This document shows positions 30,941 to 41,547 of a stretch of DNA of 47,026 nucleotides, piece after piece. The position numbers and the translations under genes are program-made. The DNA is from an uncultured Caryophanales bacterium (GTDB lineage: Bacteria; Bacillota_I; Bacilli_A; RF39; UBA660), in assembly GCA_947648915.1 (NCBI GenBank), contig CANSPQ010000008.1, positions 1-47,026 of the forward strand, read 5' to 3'. Numbering within the stretch: the stretch's first letter is position 1; every line of letters starts with the position of its first letter. The notes below the pieces were generated by a model that searched no databases, was not told the DNA's origin, and saw only the letters and a program-made list of their open reading frames with translations.

Positions 30941-31726
30941 TTATTCAAAGAAAATCAAATATAATTTAGCGCCTATCACCTGAAATATTGGTGCACGATA
31001 AATTTGTTTTACTTTTTTTGATTCAATTGCTTTTATAATTAATTTTACAATACGGTTTAAGTTCTTCTTTTCCAATATTTTACAAATCAGATTTTCTCGT
31101 TTTTGAATTTGATGCATTTGATTTTCAAAATAAGAATCAACCGACATCCACGTATATTTATTTTCTAGCATGACTTGATTGAATCCAGTATGATAAAGTC
31201 CTGGTTCAACTAAACAAATTTGAATATTGGTATCTAAATCTCCCAGTTCTAACTTTAGAGCCTCTGTCATTTTGATGATACTTGCTTTGGTAGCGGAATA
31301 ACTTCCAAGATAAGGAATGGGAACTAAACCTGCAAGCGATGCCATATTAATGATTTTTCCTCTCTTTTTTTGTATCATTTTCTTAAGTACAATTTGAATC
31401 ACGGTAAAATAAGAAAATACATTTGTTTCAAAATTAGAGCGTACCAAATCCATCGGAATTTCTGCCATACTACCGCCTTCACCAATGGCAGCATTGCTCA
31501 CTAAAATATCAATATCAAGTTTTTCTAATATTTGTAAATCTTTTGGCTCAGTTACATCCATTTTCAAACATGTAATATTAGAATATTCTTGATAGTGCTT
31601 CTTTACCAATTCTAGTTGTTTTTCATTATGTACAGTCAAATAAATATGATAATCTTTCTTCTTTAGTTGTTCAATTACTCTTGCTTGGATTCCGCTACGA
31701 GCCCCCGTAAAAAGAATTGTTTGCAT
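30941..31726 (-). CDS. short-chain dehydrogenase/reductase
   Basis: MQTILFTGARSGIQARVIEQL, NAAIGEGG, YSATKASIIKMTEALKLEL; start chosen after GGTGATATC. Confidence 0.9.
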   Translation of the reverse strand: MQTILFTGARSGIQARVIEQLKKKDYHIYLTVHNEKQLELVKKHYQEYSNITCLKMDVTEPKDLQILEKLDIDILVSNAAIGEGGSMAEIPMDLVRSNFETNVFSYFTVIQIVLKKMIQKKRGKIINMASLAGLVPIPYLGSYSATKASIIKMTEALKLELGDLDTNIQICLVEPGLYHTGFNQVMLENKYTWMSVDSYFENQMHQIQKRENLICKILEKKNLNRIVKLIIKAIESKKVKQIYRAPIFQVIGAKLYLIFFE

Positions 31727-31845
31727 GATATCACCATTCATTAGTATTTAAGTTATATTACTTTTTATACTTTATTATAATAAATTCTTTGGGATTATTG
31801 CAATGATACAAATTTATTATTCTATTAAAATTGAATAGAAAAATA

Positions 31846-31874
31846 TTTACATATATATGGATTGTTAGTATAAT
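31846..31874 (+). promoter_or_regulatory. strong sigma-A-like promoter in intergenic region
   Basis: TTTACA-17 nt-TATAAT on plus strand. Confidence 0.7.
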
Positions 31875-31952
31875 ATACAGTGAGATACATAAGATAATTA
31901 GGTGTTTTACTCTATTCTCCTGTCATATGGCAGTAGGAAAGAGGTGGTTTCT

Positions 31953-32055
31953 ATGATTTTAAAAATTATAGAAAGGATTAATTCTTTTGGAATTAATTGT
32001 TGCATTTGTAACAATTGTATTTTATACAATTCTAGTACTTAGAAATAAGGACTAA
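31953..32055 (+). pseudogene. candidate small hydrophobic (holin-like/type I) toxin peptide with a 1-nt frameshift
   Basis: GAGGTGG RBS, ATG 31953; removing one T from the T-run 31985-31988 gives MILKIIERINSLELIVAFVTIVFYTILVLRNKD*. Confidence 0.5.
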
Positions 32056-32063
32056 CCTTAAAT

Positions 32064-32097
32064 GAAAACACCGTATCAACTGCGATATGGTGTTTTC
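32064..32097 (+). terminator. hairpin after the candidate small peptide
   Basis: GAAAACACCGTATC-AACTGC-GATATGGTGTTTTC; the single G/T position is a G-U wobble in plus-strand RNA. Confidence 0.6.
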
Positions 32098-32113
32098 AAC
32101 ATTCACATAGAAT

Positions 32114-32160
32114 AGAGAGAACACTCAACATGCCTAATCAAGTGTGTCTCTTTTTATTAT
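32114..32160 (+). terminator. second hairpin with T-rich tail
   Basis: AGAGAACACT...AGTGTGTCTCTTTTTATTAT. Confidence 0.55.
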
Positions 32161-32239
32161 ATGGAGAAATCTCCATCTGTATTCAGAATAACATATAATT
32201 GAATATTTGTCAAATTAATATAGACTATTTATATAAGTA

Positions 32240-33979
32240 TTATTCCTCTATTTCATATAGCTTTTTATATTCACTACAATGTTCCATCAGATATTGATGT
32301 GTACCCGATGCAACTATACTATGATGATCTAAATACAGAATTTTATCCGCATTTACAATGGTACTAAGACGGTGTGCAACAATGATTACTGTATGATCTT
32401 TCGACAAATCTCGCATGACATGTTTAATTTTTTCTTGATTTTCATTATCGAGTGAGCTTGTCGCTTCGTCCAATAAAATAATCTTAGATTGTTTCATTAA
32501 AGCACGGGCAATCGCAAGTCTTTGTTTTTGTCCGCCACTAAGTATTACTCCATTTTCTCCTACTAATGTATCATAGCCATTTTCTAATTTCATAATATCG
32601 TCATGAATTTGGGCTTTCTTACACACTTCGATGATTTCCTCATCGGTTGCGTTCATTTTTGATAAACGAATGTTTTCTTTAATAGATAGATTAAATATAT
32701 AAGGAGACTGTAAAACAATCGCAATATTATTTTTAATCGATTTTTCAGACAATTTATTGATATCAATGCCATCCAATAATATTTTTCCTTTATCAACTGA
32801 ATAGCTTTTATGCATTAATTTCAGTATGGTAGATTTTCCTTCTCCACTTTTTCCAACAATCGCAACCATTTGATTTGGTTCTATTCCAAAGTTTAAATTT
32901 TCAAACAGTAGTTCATTTTCATAACAAAACGATACATTTTGAAATTCTATCTTTCCATTTAAGTATTCTATTGATTGATTTCCAAATTGTTCTTTTGAAA
33001 AGGACTGGTAATCCATCATATCAAAAACTCTAGTGGCTGATATCTTTCCATCTGCGATTTTTTCTCTTAATTCAGATATACAATCGAGAAAAATTAATAT
33101 CTTATTTTTATATAAGAATATAATTAGAAAAGATGCAACTGTCAAACTTTGGTGCTTTATAAAATAAATAGAAAGTAAAATATAGATAAAATCAAGAAAA
33201 TGTTGCACAGCTGCAATCCACCTGTTCCACGTTCTTCTCGTATCAATGCTTTTCATTTCCGCCTGTATCGTATCTTCTTGTTGATGATTGATATTATTTA
33301 AAAATACAGATTTTAAATTTAAACTTTTCACTTCACGGATACCACGTACAATATCAGTATATAGTCCAATTAGATTCTCATCCTTTTCTTTATAATTTTT
33401 TCTCACTTTTTTATAAACAGATATTTTTTTAGAAACCAGTAAAGAGATAATGAGTAAATTTAAAATCAGAAAAATACCCAAATAAATATTTAAGAAGAAC
33501 ACATATATGATAAAACTAACACCTAAAATAATTCCTGAAAGATCATCAGTAATAAAGTCAAATAACTCAGCTAATTCTGTAGTATCTTTATTTAATCTAG
33601 ATATAAATAAACCAGAATTGGTATGATCAAAATTTTTGATTTCAAAATTGGTGAAACTTTCTAAGAGATTTTTCTTTAAATCTAAATTCACTTTACTATT
33701 TAGTTTTAAAACTATACGAGACCACGCATTCGTTACAATTTCAATTACAATCCGAATAATGAATAATAAAAGGGCTGTCTTTATTATTTTATTCTGATTA
33801 AATTCTTCAAAGAAACCTAGCATTTTCCCTTCATATATTGGAGAAAGTAGTGAAATCCCTGCATATCCTAAACTTAAGATAATAACGGCTACACAAAGTA
33901 TTGTATATTTTTTATAATATGGCAACAACCTCATTAAATTATTTGTCTTTTTTTCCATATAACCACCTATTTCCATCAT
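32240..33979 (-). CDS. ABC transporter, fused permease and ATP-binding protein
   Basis: N-terminal TM domain; VGKSGEGKSTILKLM Walker A, LSGGQKQRLAIARALMKQSKIILLDEATSSLD. Confidence 0.93.
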   Translation of the reverse strand: MMEIGGYMEKKTNNLMRLLPYYKKYTILCVAVIILSLGYAGISLLSPIYEGKMLGFFEEFNQNKIIKTALLLFIIRIVIEIVTNAWSRIVLKLNSKVNLDLKKNLLESFTNFEIKNFDHTNSGLFISRLNKDTTELAELFDFITDDLSGIILGVSFIIYVFFLNIYLGIFLILNLLIISLLVSKKISVYKKVRKNYKEKDENLIGLYTDIVRGIREVKSLNLKSVFLNNINHQQEDTIQAEMKSIDTRRTWNRWIAAVQHFLDFIYILLSIYFIKHQSLTVASFLIIFLYKNKILIFLDCISELREKIADGKISATRVFDMMDYQSFSKEQFGNQSIEYLNGKIEFQNVSFCYENELLFENLNFGIEPNQMVAIVGKSGEGKSTILKLMHKSYSVDKGKILLDGIDINKLSEKSIKNNIAIVLQSPYIFNLSIKENIRLSKMNATDEEIIEVCKKAQIHDDIMKLENGYDTLVGENGVILSGGQKQRLAIARALMKQSKIILLDEATSSLDNENQEKIKHVMRDLSKDHTVIIVAHRLSTIVNADKILYLDHHSIVASGTHQYLMEHCSEYKKLYEIEE

Positions 33980-34064
33980 ACCATAAATTTAGAAAATTTA
34001 GAATTCATTGTTTTCTATTCTAAAGTAAGAATAACTCGTGTTATAATGATATTAGGTGATACAT

Positions 34065-35672
34065 ATGAAAACAGATATTGAGATTGCAAATGAAACTACA
34101 TTAAAGCCCATTACTGAAATTGCTTCAAAATTGGGAATTTTAGAAGATCAAATAGAATGTTATGGAAAATATAAAGCAAAATTATCTCTAGACATTCAAG
34201 GAAAGCAAAATGGAAAACTCATTTTAGTGACTTCTACGAATCCGACCCCTTATGGAGAAGGAAAAACAACGGTAACGATTGGCCTTAATGATGCTTTATG
34301 TCGTTTGGGTAAGAAAAGTATTGCTACTTTAAGAGAACCTTCACTTGGACCTGTTTTTGGAATCAAGGGAGGAGCTACTGGTGGTGGCTATGCACAGGTC
34401 GTTCCTATGGAAGATATCAATCTTCATTTTACAGGAGATATCCATGCAGTAACTGCTTGTAATAATTTATTGTGTGCGATGATCGATAACCACATCTTTC
34501 AAGGAAATGTGTTAAAAATTGATCCTAATACCATTCAAGTTACTAGATGTTTAGATATCAATGATCGCGCTTTACGTCATATTCATTTAGAAGGAAAAAA
34601 TGAACGAAATGAGTCTTTTGTCATTTCGACTGCATCTGAAATCATGGCAATTTTATGTCTTTCGGAAAATCTAATGGATTTGAAAAACAACTTAAGTCAT
34701 ATTTTGATTGCATATAATACAGATAAACAACCTATTTATGTTTCCGATTTACATGGAGAGGAAGCTTTGACTATCTTACTCAAAGATGCCATCAAACCGA
34801 ATTTGGTGCAAAGTTTAGAACACAATCCTGTTCTCATTCATGGTGGCCCTTTTGCCAATATTGCACATGGATGTAATTCTATCATTGCAACCAAAACTGC
34901 TTTATCACTTGCCGATTATGTTGTAACAGAAGCTGGTTTTGGTTCTGATCTAGGTGCTTTTAAGTTTATGGATATCAAGTGTCGTAAAATGAATAGAAAA
35001 CCAGATTTGGTCATCATCAATACCACGATTCGTTCTTTAAAATACAATGGAAAGGGGAACTTAGAAGAAGGAATTTGTAATTTACAAGCGCATATGGATA
35101 TGATGCAAAAGATGAACACCAATATACTCGTTTGTTTGAATCAATTTTCTACTGATACAGAAAATGAGATTACTTATATTAAAAATTATGTAGAAAGTGA
35201 AGGCTACCCCTTTTCTATTTGTAATGCGTATTCTTTAGGAAGTGAAGGTGCATTAGAACTTGCTGGGATGGTAACACAATTATGTGAAAAAGAGAATCAT
35301 TTTACACTTCCCTATTCTTTAGAAAGTTCTATTCTAGAAAAGATTGGATGTATTTTAAGAAATTACTATCAAGCAGATACTGTCTTAGTAGAAGAAGATG
35401 CCAAACGCGAAATAGAACATTTAGAGCAACTTGGACTGAATCAGTTACCGATTTGTATTGCGAAAACACAATATGCGATTGCAGACAATCCAGATGAATT
35501 AGGTTATCCCCGTCATCATGTGATTCATGTCATGAATGTAAAAATAGCTGCAGGAGCGGGATTCCTCATTGTATATCTTGGTAATATTATGACGATGCCT
35601 GGTTTATCTAAGGACCCTGCTTATTTACATATGCATGTTGATTCGAATGGAACAATCAAAGGACTTTATTAA
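34065..35672 (+). CDS. fhs: formate--tetrahydrofolate ligase
   Basis: MKTDIEIANETTLKPITEIASKLGI...TPYGEGKTTVTIGLNDAL. Confidence 0.96.
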   Translation: MKTDIEIANETTLKPITEIASKLGILEDQIECYGKYKAKLSLDIQGKQNGKLILVTSTNPTPYGEGKTTVTIGLNDALCRLGKKSIATLREPSLGPVFGIKGGATGGGYAQVVPMEDINLHFTGDIHAVTACNNLLCAMIDNHIFQGNVLKIDPNTIQVTRCLDINDRALRHIHLEGKNERNESFVISTASEIMAILCLSENLMDLKNNLSHILIAYNTDKQPIYVSDLHGEEALTILLKDAIKPNLVQSLEHNPVLIHGGPFANIAHGCNSIIATKTALSLADYVVTEAGFGSDLGAFKFMDIKCRKMNRKPDLVIINTTIRSLKYNGKGNLEEGICNLQAHMDMMQKMNTNILVCLNQFSTDTENEITYIKNYVESEGYPFSICNAYSLGSEGALELAGMVTQLCEKENHFTLPYSLESSILEKIGCILRNYYQADTVLVEEDAKREIEHLEQLGLNQLPICIAKTQYAIADNPDELGYPRHHVIHVMNVKIAAGAGFLIVYLGNIMTMPGLSKDPAYLHMHVDSNGTIKGLY

Positions 35673-35718
35673 ATCTTATTCTTTTTCAATTTTACACACA
35701 TACTAGGAGTTGACTAAT

Positions 35719-37422
35719 ATGAAACACTTTGATGAGATAGCATATGAGCGAATTTCATATGAGAAAACAGAGATTGAACTGAATCACTTAATTAATAATT
35801 TGAATCAAGAAAATGATTTCCAAACATTCATTCACCTTTGCAAAAGAATCATCTCGATTCAAAATCATGTAGAAGAAATGTGTGATTATGCAGATATCAA
35901 AAACATGCGAAATTGTTCGGATTCGTTTTTCCAAAATGAAATGAACTATTGGAATGTGTATAAACCAAAATTCAATTTATTATTTGTTCCTTTTTACGAA
36001 AGTATTATGAACTCTAAACATAAAGATAAATTATCAGAAATGATGCCAGATAATTTTTTTCATACCATTGCATACCAATTAAAGATTTCTTCTGATGACA
36101 TCGTAGAATTACAACAAAAAGAAAATGAACTCATGCAAAAATATAGGGAACTTTCAAAAAATAAAATAATGTATGATAGTAATGAAAGAAGTATTTCTTA
36201 TATATCAGGTTTTTGTGTTGATAAAGATAGAATGATAAGAAAAAAAGCACATGATGCTATTAATGATTACTATTATACAAAACAAAAAGAATATGATGAT
36301 TTATTATATGATTTAATTACTACTAGAAATTTAATTGCTAAAAAATTGGGATTTGATCACTATGTAAACTATAGTTTATATAAATTAAGAAGATTTGAAT
36401 ATGATTATAAGGATATTCATCGTTTTAGGGAATATATTATTCGTTATATTATTCCATTGTGTAAAAAAACTTCAAAATGGCAAAAAAATGCACTTTCACT
36501 CGAAAAATTAGAATATTTTGATGCAGGTGTTTTCTTTCATAAAATGCCAACACTAAAATATTATGGTAAAGAGCTATTAGATGAAATTTTTAAATCATTT
36601 GAGCAGATAGATTCACAGGTTTCGTCTTTATTTTATAACATGATTCATAATGATTATATCGACTTACTTCAAAGAGATAATAAAGTTGGCTTTGCAATTA
36701 CCAATTATCTGACGGAAACTTGTTTACCCGTAATTACAGGTAACTTTAAAAATAACTATTTGGATGTTCAAACGACTGCACATGAAATGGGACACGCATT
36801 TCAAAAATATTGTGCTTCTATTCAGGATAGAAAATATATTGTTTCTGCTTTATTAAAGTACCCTACAATGGAAATTGCAGAAATATTTTCTTACGCTATG
36901 GAACTCATTTCTATGGATTATTTTGACAATTTATTCAATGAAGAGGATTATGTAAAATATTGCTTTATGAAAATATATAATATGGTTAATAGTTTGCCAT
37001 ATATCTGTCTTGTTGACGAATTTCAAGAAAGAATTTATTCCAACGAAGATTTAAAGGTAGAAGACATTCGAAAAACATGGCTTGAATTGGTAACAAAATA
37101 TCAGATGGAGACCTCGAATACTGGTCATATCAATCTAGAAACAGGTGGATATTTTTATCGTCAATCACACATCTACTTAAATCCCTTTTACTATATTGAT
37201 TATGCTCTTTCCTCTTTTGGTGCATTGGCAATTTGGGATGGTTGTAAACAAAACATTCATTTATTTAAAGAAATAGGAGCAGTTGCATCTTACTATTGTT
37301 TCCGTGAGTTAATCAAGCAATATAATATGCCAAACCCTTTTGATGAAACCACAGTGAAATGTATTTCTGAAAGACTAGGAAAAATATTAATTAACCTTAA
37401 TAATCAGCTCAATAATAATTAA
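35719..37422 (+). CDS. M3 family oligoendopeptidase (PepF-like)
   Basis: TTAHEMGHAFQKYCAS zinc-binding HExxH and M3 context. Confidence 0.92.
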   Translation: MKHFDEIAYERISYEKTEIELNHLINNLNQENDFQTFIHLCKRIISIQNHVEEMCDYADIKNMRNCSDSFFQNEMNYWNVYKPKFNLLFVPFYESIMNSKHKDKLSEMMPDNFFHTIAYQLKISSDDIVELQQKENELMQKYRELSKNKIMYDSNERSISYISGFCVDKDRMIRKKAHDAINDYYYTKQKEYDDLLYDLITTRNLIAKKLGFDHYVNYSLYKLRRFEYDYKDIHRFREYIIRYIIPLCKKTSKWQKNALSLEKLEYFDAGVFFHKMPTLKYYGKELLDEIFKSFEQIDSQVSSLFYNMIHNDYIDLLQRDNKVGFAITNYLTETCLPVITGNFKNNYLDVQTTAHEMGHAFQKYCASIQDRKYIVSALLKYPTMEIAEIFSYAMELISMDYFDNLFNEEDYVKYCFMKIYNMVNSLPYICLVDEFQERIYSNEDLKVEDIRKTWLELVTKYQMETSNTGHINLETGGYFYRQSHIYLNPFYYIDYALSSFGALAIWDGCKQNIHLFKEIGAVASYYCFRELIKQYNMPNPFDETTVKCISERLGKILINLNNQLNNN

Positions 37423-37513
37423 AATTTATTTTTTTGGAGAGGACTATATTAAGTCTTTTTTCTATTGTTCTTTTTTAGATAGGTTGTACATATATTTTTT
37501 TAGAGGTGCTGCT

Positions 37514-39421
37514 ATGTTCTTTAAAGGAATTCATACACGTATTAAAATTGTATTACTTATACTTATCTGTATTTTCATTCTAATCATTGGGAAGGTTTTT
37601 TATACGCAAGTAATTGATTACAAAAAGTTGAATCAATTAGCATCCAGTTTATGGAGTCGTAATCTACCGATTGAAGCAAATCGAGGACGTATTTATGACC
37701 GTAATGGCATTGTACTTGCTGATAATAAAACAACTACCTCCCTTGTTTTGATTCCGAATCAAATCAAGGACAAAGAGACAACTGCCCAAAAATTAAGCGA
37801 AATTCTAAATGTAACTTATGAAGATATGTATGCCCATGTCAGCAAAAAAACATCAATTGAAAGAGTCCACCCAGAGGGAAGACGATTATCTTATGAAATT
37901 GCTGATCAAATAGATGCATTAAAATTAGATGGTGTTTATTTGGTCAAAGAGTCACAACGTTACTATCCTTATGATACCATGATGTCTCATACTTTAGGAT
38001 TTGTTGGAATCGATAACCAAGGACTAAGTGGTTTAGAATTAATGTACAATGATTATTTAACAGGAGAATATGGTGCAATTAAATATTTATCAGATGCGAA
38101 GGGAAATAAGTTAGAACTAACTGAAATCTATGAAGAACCACAAGATGGAGTTAATATTACATTAACCATTAACTATGAATTACAAGCAGTATTAGAGCGA
38201 GAATTGGACAATGCTATGTTAAAATATAATCCAGAACAAGCTTTAGGAATTGCGATGAATCCGAATACAGGAGAGATTTTAGCTATATCCTCTCGCCCTA
38301 ATTTTTCCCCTAGCCATTATCAAGATTATACGACAGAACAAATTAACCGAAATCTACCAATTTGGTCGACATATGAACCTGGGTCTACTTTTAAAATTAT
38401 TACACTCGCAACCGCACTTGAAGAAAAACTGATTGATTTAGAAAAGGATAGTTACTTTGATGGTGGTAGTATTACAGTTGAAAATGCACGTATTCGTTGC
38501 TGGAAACATGGTGGACATGGATCACAAACTTATCTACAAGTAGTTGAAAATTCCTGTAACCCTGGATTTGTTGTATTAGGGCAAAAGATTGGAAAAGAAA
38601 CTTTATTCAAATACATTCGTAATTTTGGTTTTGGTTCTCCAACAGGTATTGATTTAAATGGAGAGAGTTTTGGAATTTTATTTTCTCTTGATAGAGTTGG
38701 TCCTGTAGAACTTGCGACAACTGCATTTGGTCAAGGGGTATCTGTAACTCCTATTCAACAAATTGTTGCCGTTTCAGCTGCAATCAATGGTGGTTACCTT
38801 AATACACCTTATATTGTAAAAAGTTTAAATGAACCAGAAACAAATACTGTTATCAAAGATTTTAACACACAAACCAAACGAAAAGTCATAAGTGACGAAA
38901 CAAGTGAAATGGTGAGGTATGCATTAGAAAGTGTTGTAACCAACGGAAGTGGACGAAATGCTTTTATTGATGGCTATCGTGTTGGTGGAAAAACGGGAAC
39001 GGCCCAAAAAGTAGAAAATGGTTCTTACATGGTTGGAAATTATATTACTTCTTTTATGGGATTTATGCCCGCAAATGATCCTAAAATTGTTGTATATATT
39101 GCTATTGATAATGCCAAAGGAATTACACAATATGGGGGAACAGTTGCAGCTCCAATTGCTAGAAATATACTCTTATCTGCGATTGATATTTTAAATATCG
39201 AAAAACCAGAAGGTGGTAGTGAGAAAAATTATCAATATTATGAAAAAAAATATGCGAATGTGCCAGATGTTACAGGAAAGACACTAGAGGAAGCTATGCA
39301 AGAATTAAAACAATTTAAAGTAGAATATACTGGTTCTGGGAATCAAGTTTATTATCAATCTCCTAGTGCCAATACGCGAATTTTTGAAGGTGAAACAGTT
39401 CGCTTGTTATTACAGGAATAG
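37514..39421 (+). CDS. penicillin-binding protein, transpeptidase with C-terminal PASTA domain (FtsI/SpoVD-like)
   Basis: STFKI active site, VGGKTGTAQK, YANVPDVTGKTLEEAMQELKQF PASTA; ATG 37514 after GAGGTG. Confidence 0.93.
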   Translation: MFFKGIHTRIKIVLLILICIFILIIGKVFYTQVIDYKKLNQLASSLWSRNLPIEANRGRIYDRNGIVLADNKTTTSLVLIPNQIKDKETTAQKLSEILNVTYEDMYAHVSKKTSIERVHPEGRRLSYEIADQIDALKLDGVYLVKESQRYYPYDTMMSHTLGFVGIDNQGLSGLELMYNDYLTGEYGAIKYLSDAKGNKLELTEIYEEPQDGVNITLTINYELQAVLERELDNAMLKYNPEQALGIAMNPNTGEILAISSRPNFSPSHYQDYTTEQINRNLPIWSTYEPGSTFKIITLATALEEKLIDLEKDSYFDGGSITVENARIRCWKHGGHGSQTYLQVVENSCNPGFVVLGQKIGKETLFKYIRNFGFGSPTGIDLNGESFGILFSLDRVGPVELATTAFGQGVSVTPIQQIVAVSAAINGGYLNTPYIVKSLNEPETNTVIKDFNTQTKRKVISDETSEMVRYALESVVTNGSGRNAFIDGYRVGGKTGTAQKVENGSYMVGNYITSFMGFMPANDPKIVVYIAIDNAKGITQYGGTVAAPIARNILLSAIDILNIEKPEGGSEKNYQYYEKKYANVPDVTGKTLEEAMQELKQFKVEYTGSGNQVYYQSPSANTRIFEGETVRLLLQE

Positions 39422-39430
39422 AGGTGAAAT

Positions 39431-40423
39431 ATGTTATTGTTAACAAAATCTGTTTTGGCAGTAATGATTGGTCTTATTTTTTCCGTTTGCCTTGCTTGTA
39501 TTTTAATTCCCCTACTTCGAAAATTGAAGGCATCCCAATCCTTAAGTATCTATTTAGATGAACGGCATAAAGAAAAAAAAGGAACACCTACTATGGGGGG
39601 AATCATTTTTATACTACCTACACTACTTGTTATGTTTTTACTATATATCACTCATAAAATTACATTTTCTTATAATTTAGGGATTGTTCTATTTACCTTC
39701 TTTGGATATGGCTGTATTGGCTTTCTGGATGATTTTCTGATTATTTTAAGACATAACAATAAAGGACTTAGTGAACATGCGAAACTCATCTTACAAATTG
39801 TAATTGCGATTGTCTTTTTCTATTTATTCATGTTAGCAAACAATGAACCTCTATTATGGATTCATTCCTTAGGAATCAAATGGGACATTGGTTGGTTTTA
39901 TGGTCTATTTATTCTATTTGTGTTGGTTGCAAGTAGCAATGCAGTAAACCTTACAGATGGATTGGATGGTCTTGCTGGTGGTCTTTCAGCAATTGCCTTT
40001 GGTACTTTTGGTATTATTACTTGGGCAACTGGATGGTTGGAAGGCTATGAAGCGATTGCCCTATTCTGTTTTGTCTTACTTGGTTGTATTCTTGGTTTTT
40101 TAATTTTCAATGTAAAGCCCGCTAAGGTATTTATGGGAGATACTGGCTCTTTGGCATTGGGAGCAACTTTGGGAACCATTGCGATTCTAACAAGACATGA
40201 ACTTTTACTCATTGTCATTGGAATTGTATTTGTAATAGAAACAACCACTTGTATTATTCAAAGGTATTACTATAAATTAACGCATAAACGTATTTTCCCT
40301 ATGACTCCAATTCATCACACGTTTGAAAAATTGGGTTGGAAAGAACAAGATATTGTAAAATTATTTTGGATTATTGGACTACTAGGGTCTATGCTTGCGA
40401 TTATCTACGGAGTGTGGTTCTAA
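39431..40423 (+). CDS. mraY: phospho-N-acetylmuramoyl-pentapeptide-transferase
   Basis: GTPTMGGIIF, NAVNLTDGLDGLAGG, FMGDTGSLALGATLG. Confidence 0.97.
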   Translation: MLLLTKSVLAVMIGLIFSVCLACILIPLLRKLKASQSLSIYLDERHKEKKGTPTMGGIIFILPTLLVMFLLYITHKITFSYNLGIVLFTFFGYGCIGFLDDFLIILRHNNKGLSEHAKLILQIVIAIVFFYLFMLANNEPLLWIHSLGIKWDIGWFYGLFILFVLVASSNAVNLTDGLDGLAGGLSAIAFGTFGIITWATGWLEGYEAIALFCFVLLGCILGFLIFNVKPAKVFMGDTGSLALGATLGTIAILTRHELLLIVIGIVFVIETTTCIIQRYYYKLTHKRIFPMTPIHHTFEKLGWKEQDIVKLFWIIGLLGSMLAIIYGVWF

Positions 40424-40425
40424 TT

Positions 40426-41514
40426 ATGAAAAAACGAATGGATCTTGGGTTGTTAATTGCGATTCTTGTTATTTCCATTTTTGGTATTATTATGGTTTAT
40501 TCTGCTTCCTACATTTGGGCAGAATATAAATTTAGTGATCCGTTTAAGTTTGTCAAACATCAAGCACTCTTCTTTAGTATTGGTATTGTTATTTTATATA
40601 TTGTAAGTAATATAGATTATAAAATTTATTATGAAAAAGCTAATTTACTTTTAATTGGTTGTATTGCATTACTTGTTTTGGTCATTATTCCTGGTATTGG
40701 AACGGTACGTAATGGTAGTCGAAGTTGGTTTGGGATTGGTTCTTTTGGGATACAGCCAAGTGAAGCAGCCAAGATATCACTCATTATTTTTACTTCAAAA
40801 TATTTGTGTAAAAATGAAAAAGATTTAAAGAGTATTCGAAAAGGAATACTTCCAATTTTAGGAATTGTTTTCTTGATTTTTGGACTTATCATGCTGCAAC
40901 CTGACTTTGGAACAGGTGTCATTATTGTTATGAGTATTATTGGACTTTTATTTGTAGCAGGTGTCAATTTTAAATTCTTTATTCGTTTGGGTATGATTGG
41001 GGTCATCGGAATTGTTGGGTTAATTGCAATAGCTCCTTACCGTCTAGAACGTATTTTATCCTTTTTAAATCCATGGAGTGATCCATTGGGTAGTGGATTT
41101 CAAATTATTCAATCTTTATATGCGATTGGTCCTGGGGGCTTATTTGGCTATGGCTTTTTAAATTCGAGACAAAAGCATTTCTATTTACCAGAACCACAAA
41201 CGGATTTTATCTTTTCTATCATTAGTGAAGAATTTGGTTTTATGGGAGTTTTAATTGTAAGTGGACTTTTTCTTTTCATTATTGTAAAAGGATTTCAAAT
41301 TGCTAGAAAAGCAAATGATAATTTCTCAAAATATTTGGCATTTGGGATTACGTTTCAAATTGCATTTCAAGCTGTTCTTAATTTAATGGTTGTTGTTGGA
41401 TTAATTCCTGTTACAGGTGTTACTTTACCATTCTTAAGTTATGGGGGTTCTAGTTTAATGATTACATTACTAGAAATTGGTATAGTGTTGAATATCAGTA
41501 GATATCAAAAATAA
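40426..41514 (+). CDS. ftsW: FtsW/RodA/SpoVE family lipid II polymerase
   Basis: MKKRMDLGLLIAILVISIFGIIMVYSAS..., QPSEAAKISLIIF, LPEPQTDFIFSIISEEFGF, LPFLSYGGSSL; start follows the mraY stop. Confidence 0.92.
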   Translation: MKKRMDLGLLIAILVISIFGIIMVYSASYIWAEYKFSDPFKFVKHQALFFSIGIVILYIVSNIDYKIYYEKANLLLIGCIALLVLVIIPGIGTVRNGSRSWFGIGSFGIQPSEAAKISLIIFTSKYLCKNEKDLKSIRKGILPILGIVFLIFGLIMLQPDFGTGVIIVMSIIGLLFVAGVNFKFFIRLGMIGVIGIVGLIAIAPYRLERILSFLNPWSDPLGSGFQIIQSLYAIGPGGLFGYGFLNSRQKHFYLPEPQTDFIFSIISEEFGFMGVLIVSGLFLFIIVKGFQIARKANDNFSKYLAFGITFQIAFQAVLNLMVVVGLIPVTGVTLPFLSYGGSSLMITLLEIGIVLNISRYQK

Positions 41515-41515
41515 A

Positions 41516-41547
41516 AAGTATCTCAAAATCGAGATACTTATTTTTAT
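41516..41547. terminator. bidirectional Rho-independent terminator
   Basis: AAGTATCTC-AAAATC-GAGATACTT flanked by A/T runs, between convergent genes. Confidence 0.85.

Noticed and set aside
31741-32240. tRNA or rRNA in the large intergenic gap
   Set aside because: No cloverleaf or CCA-end pattern; the content is better explained by promoter, small ORF and terminators.
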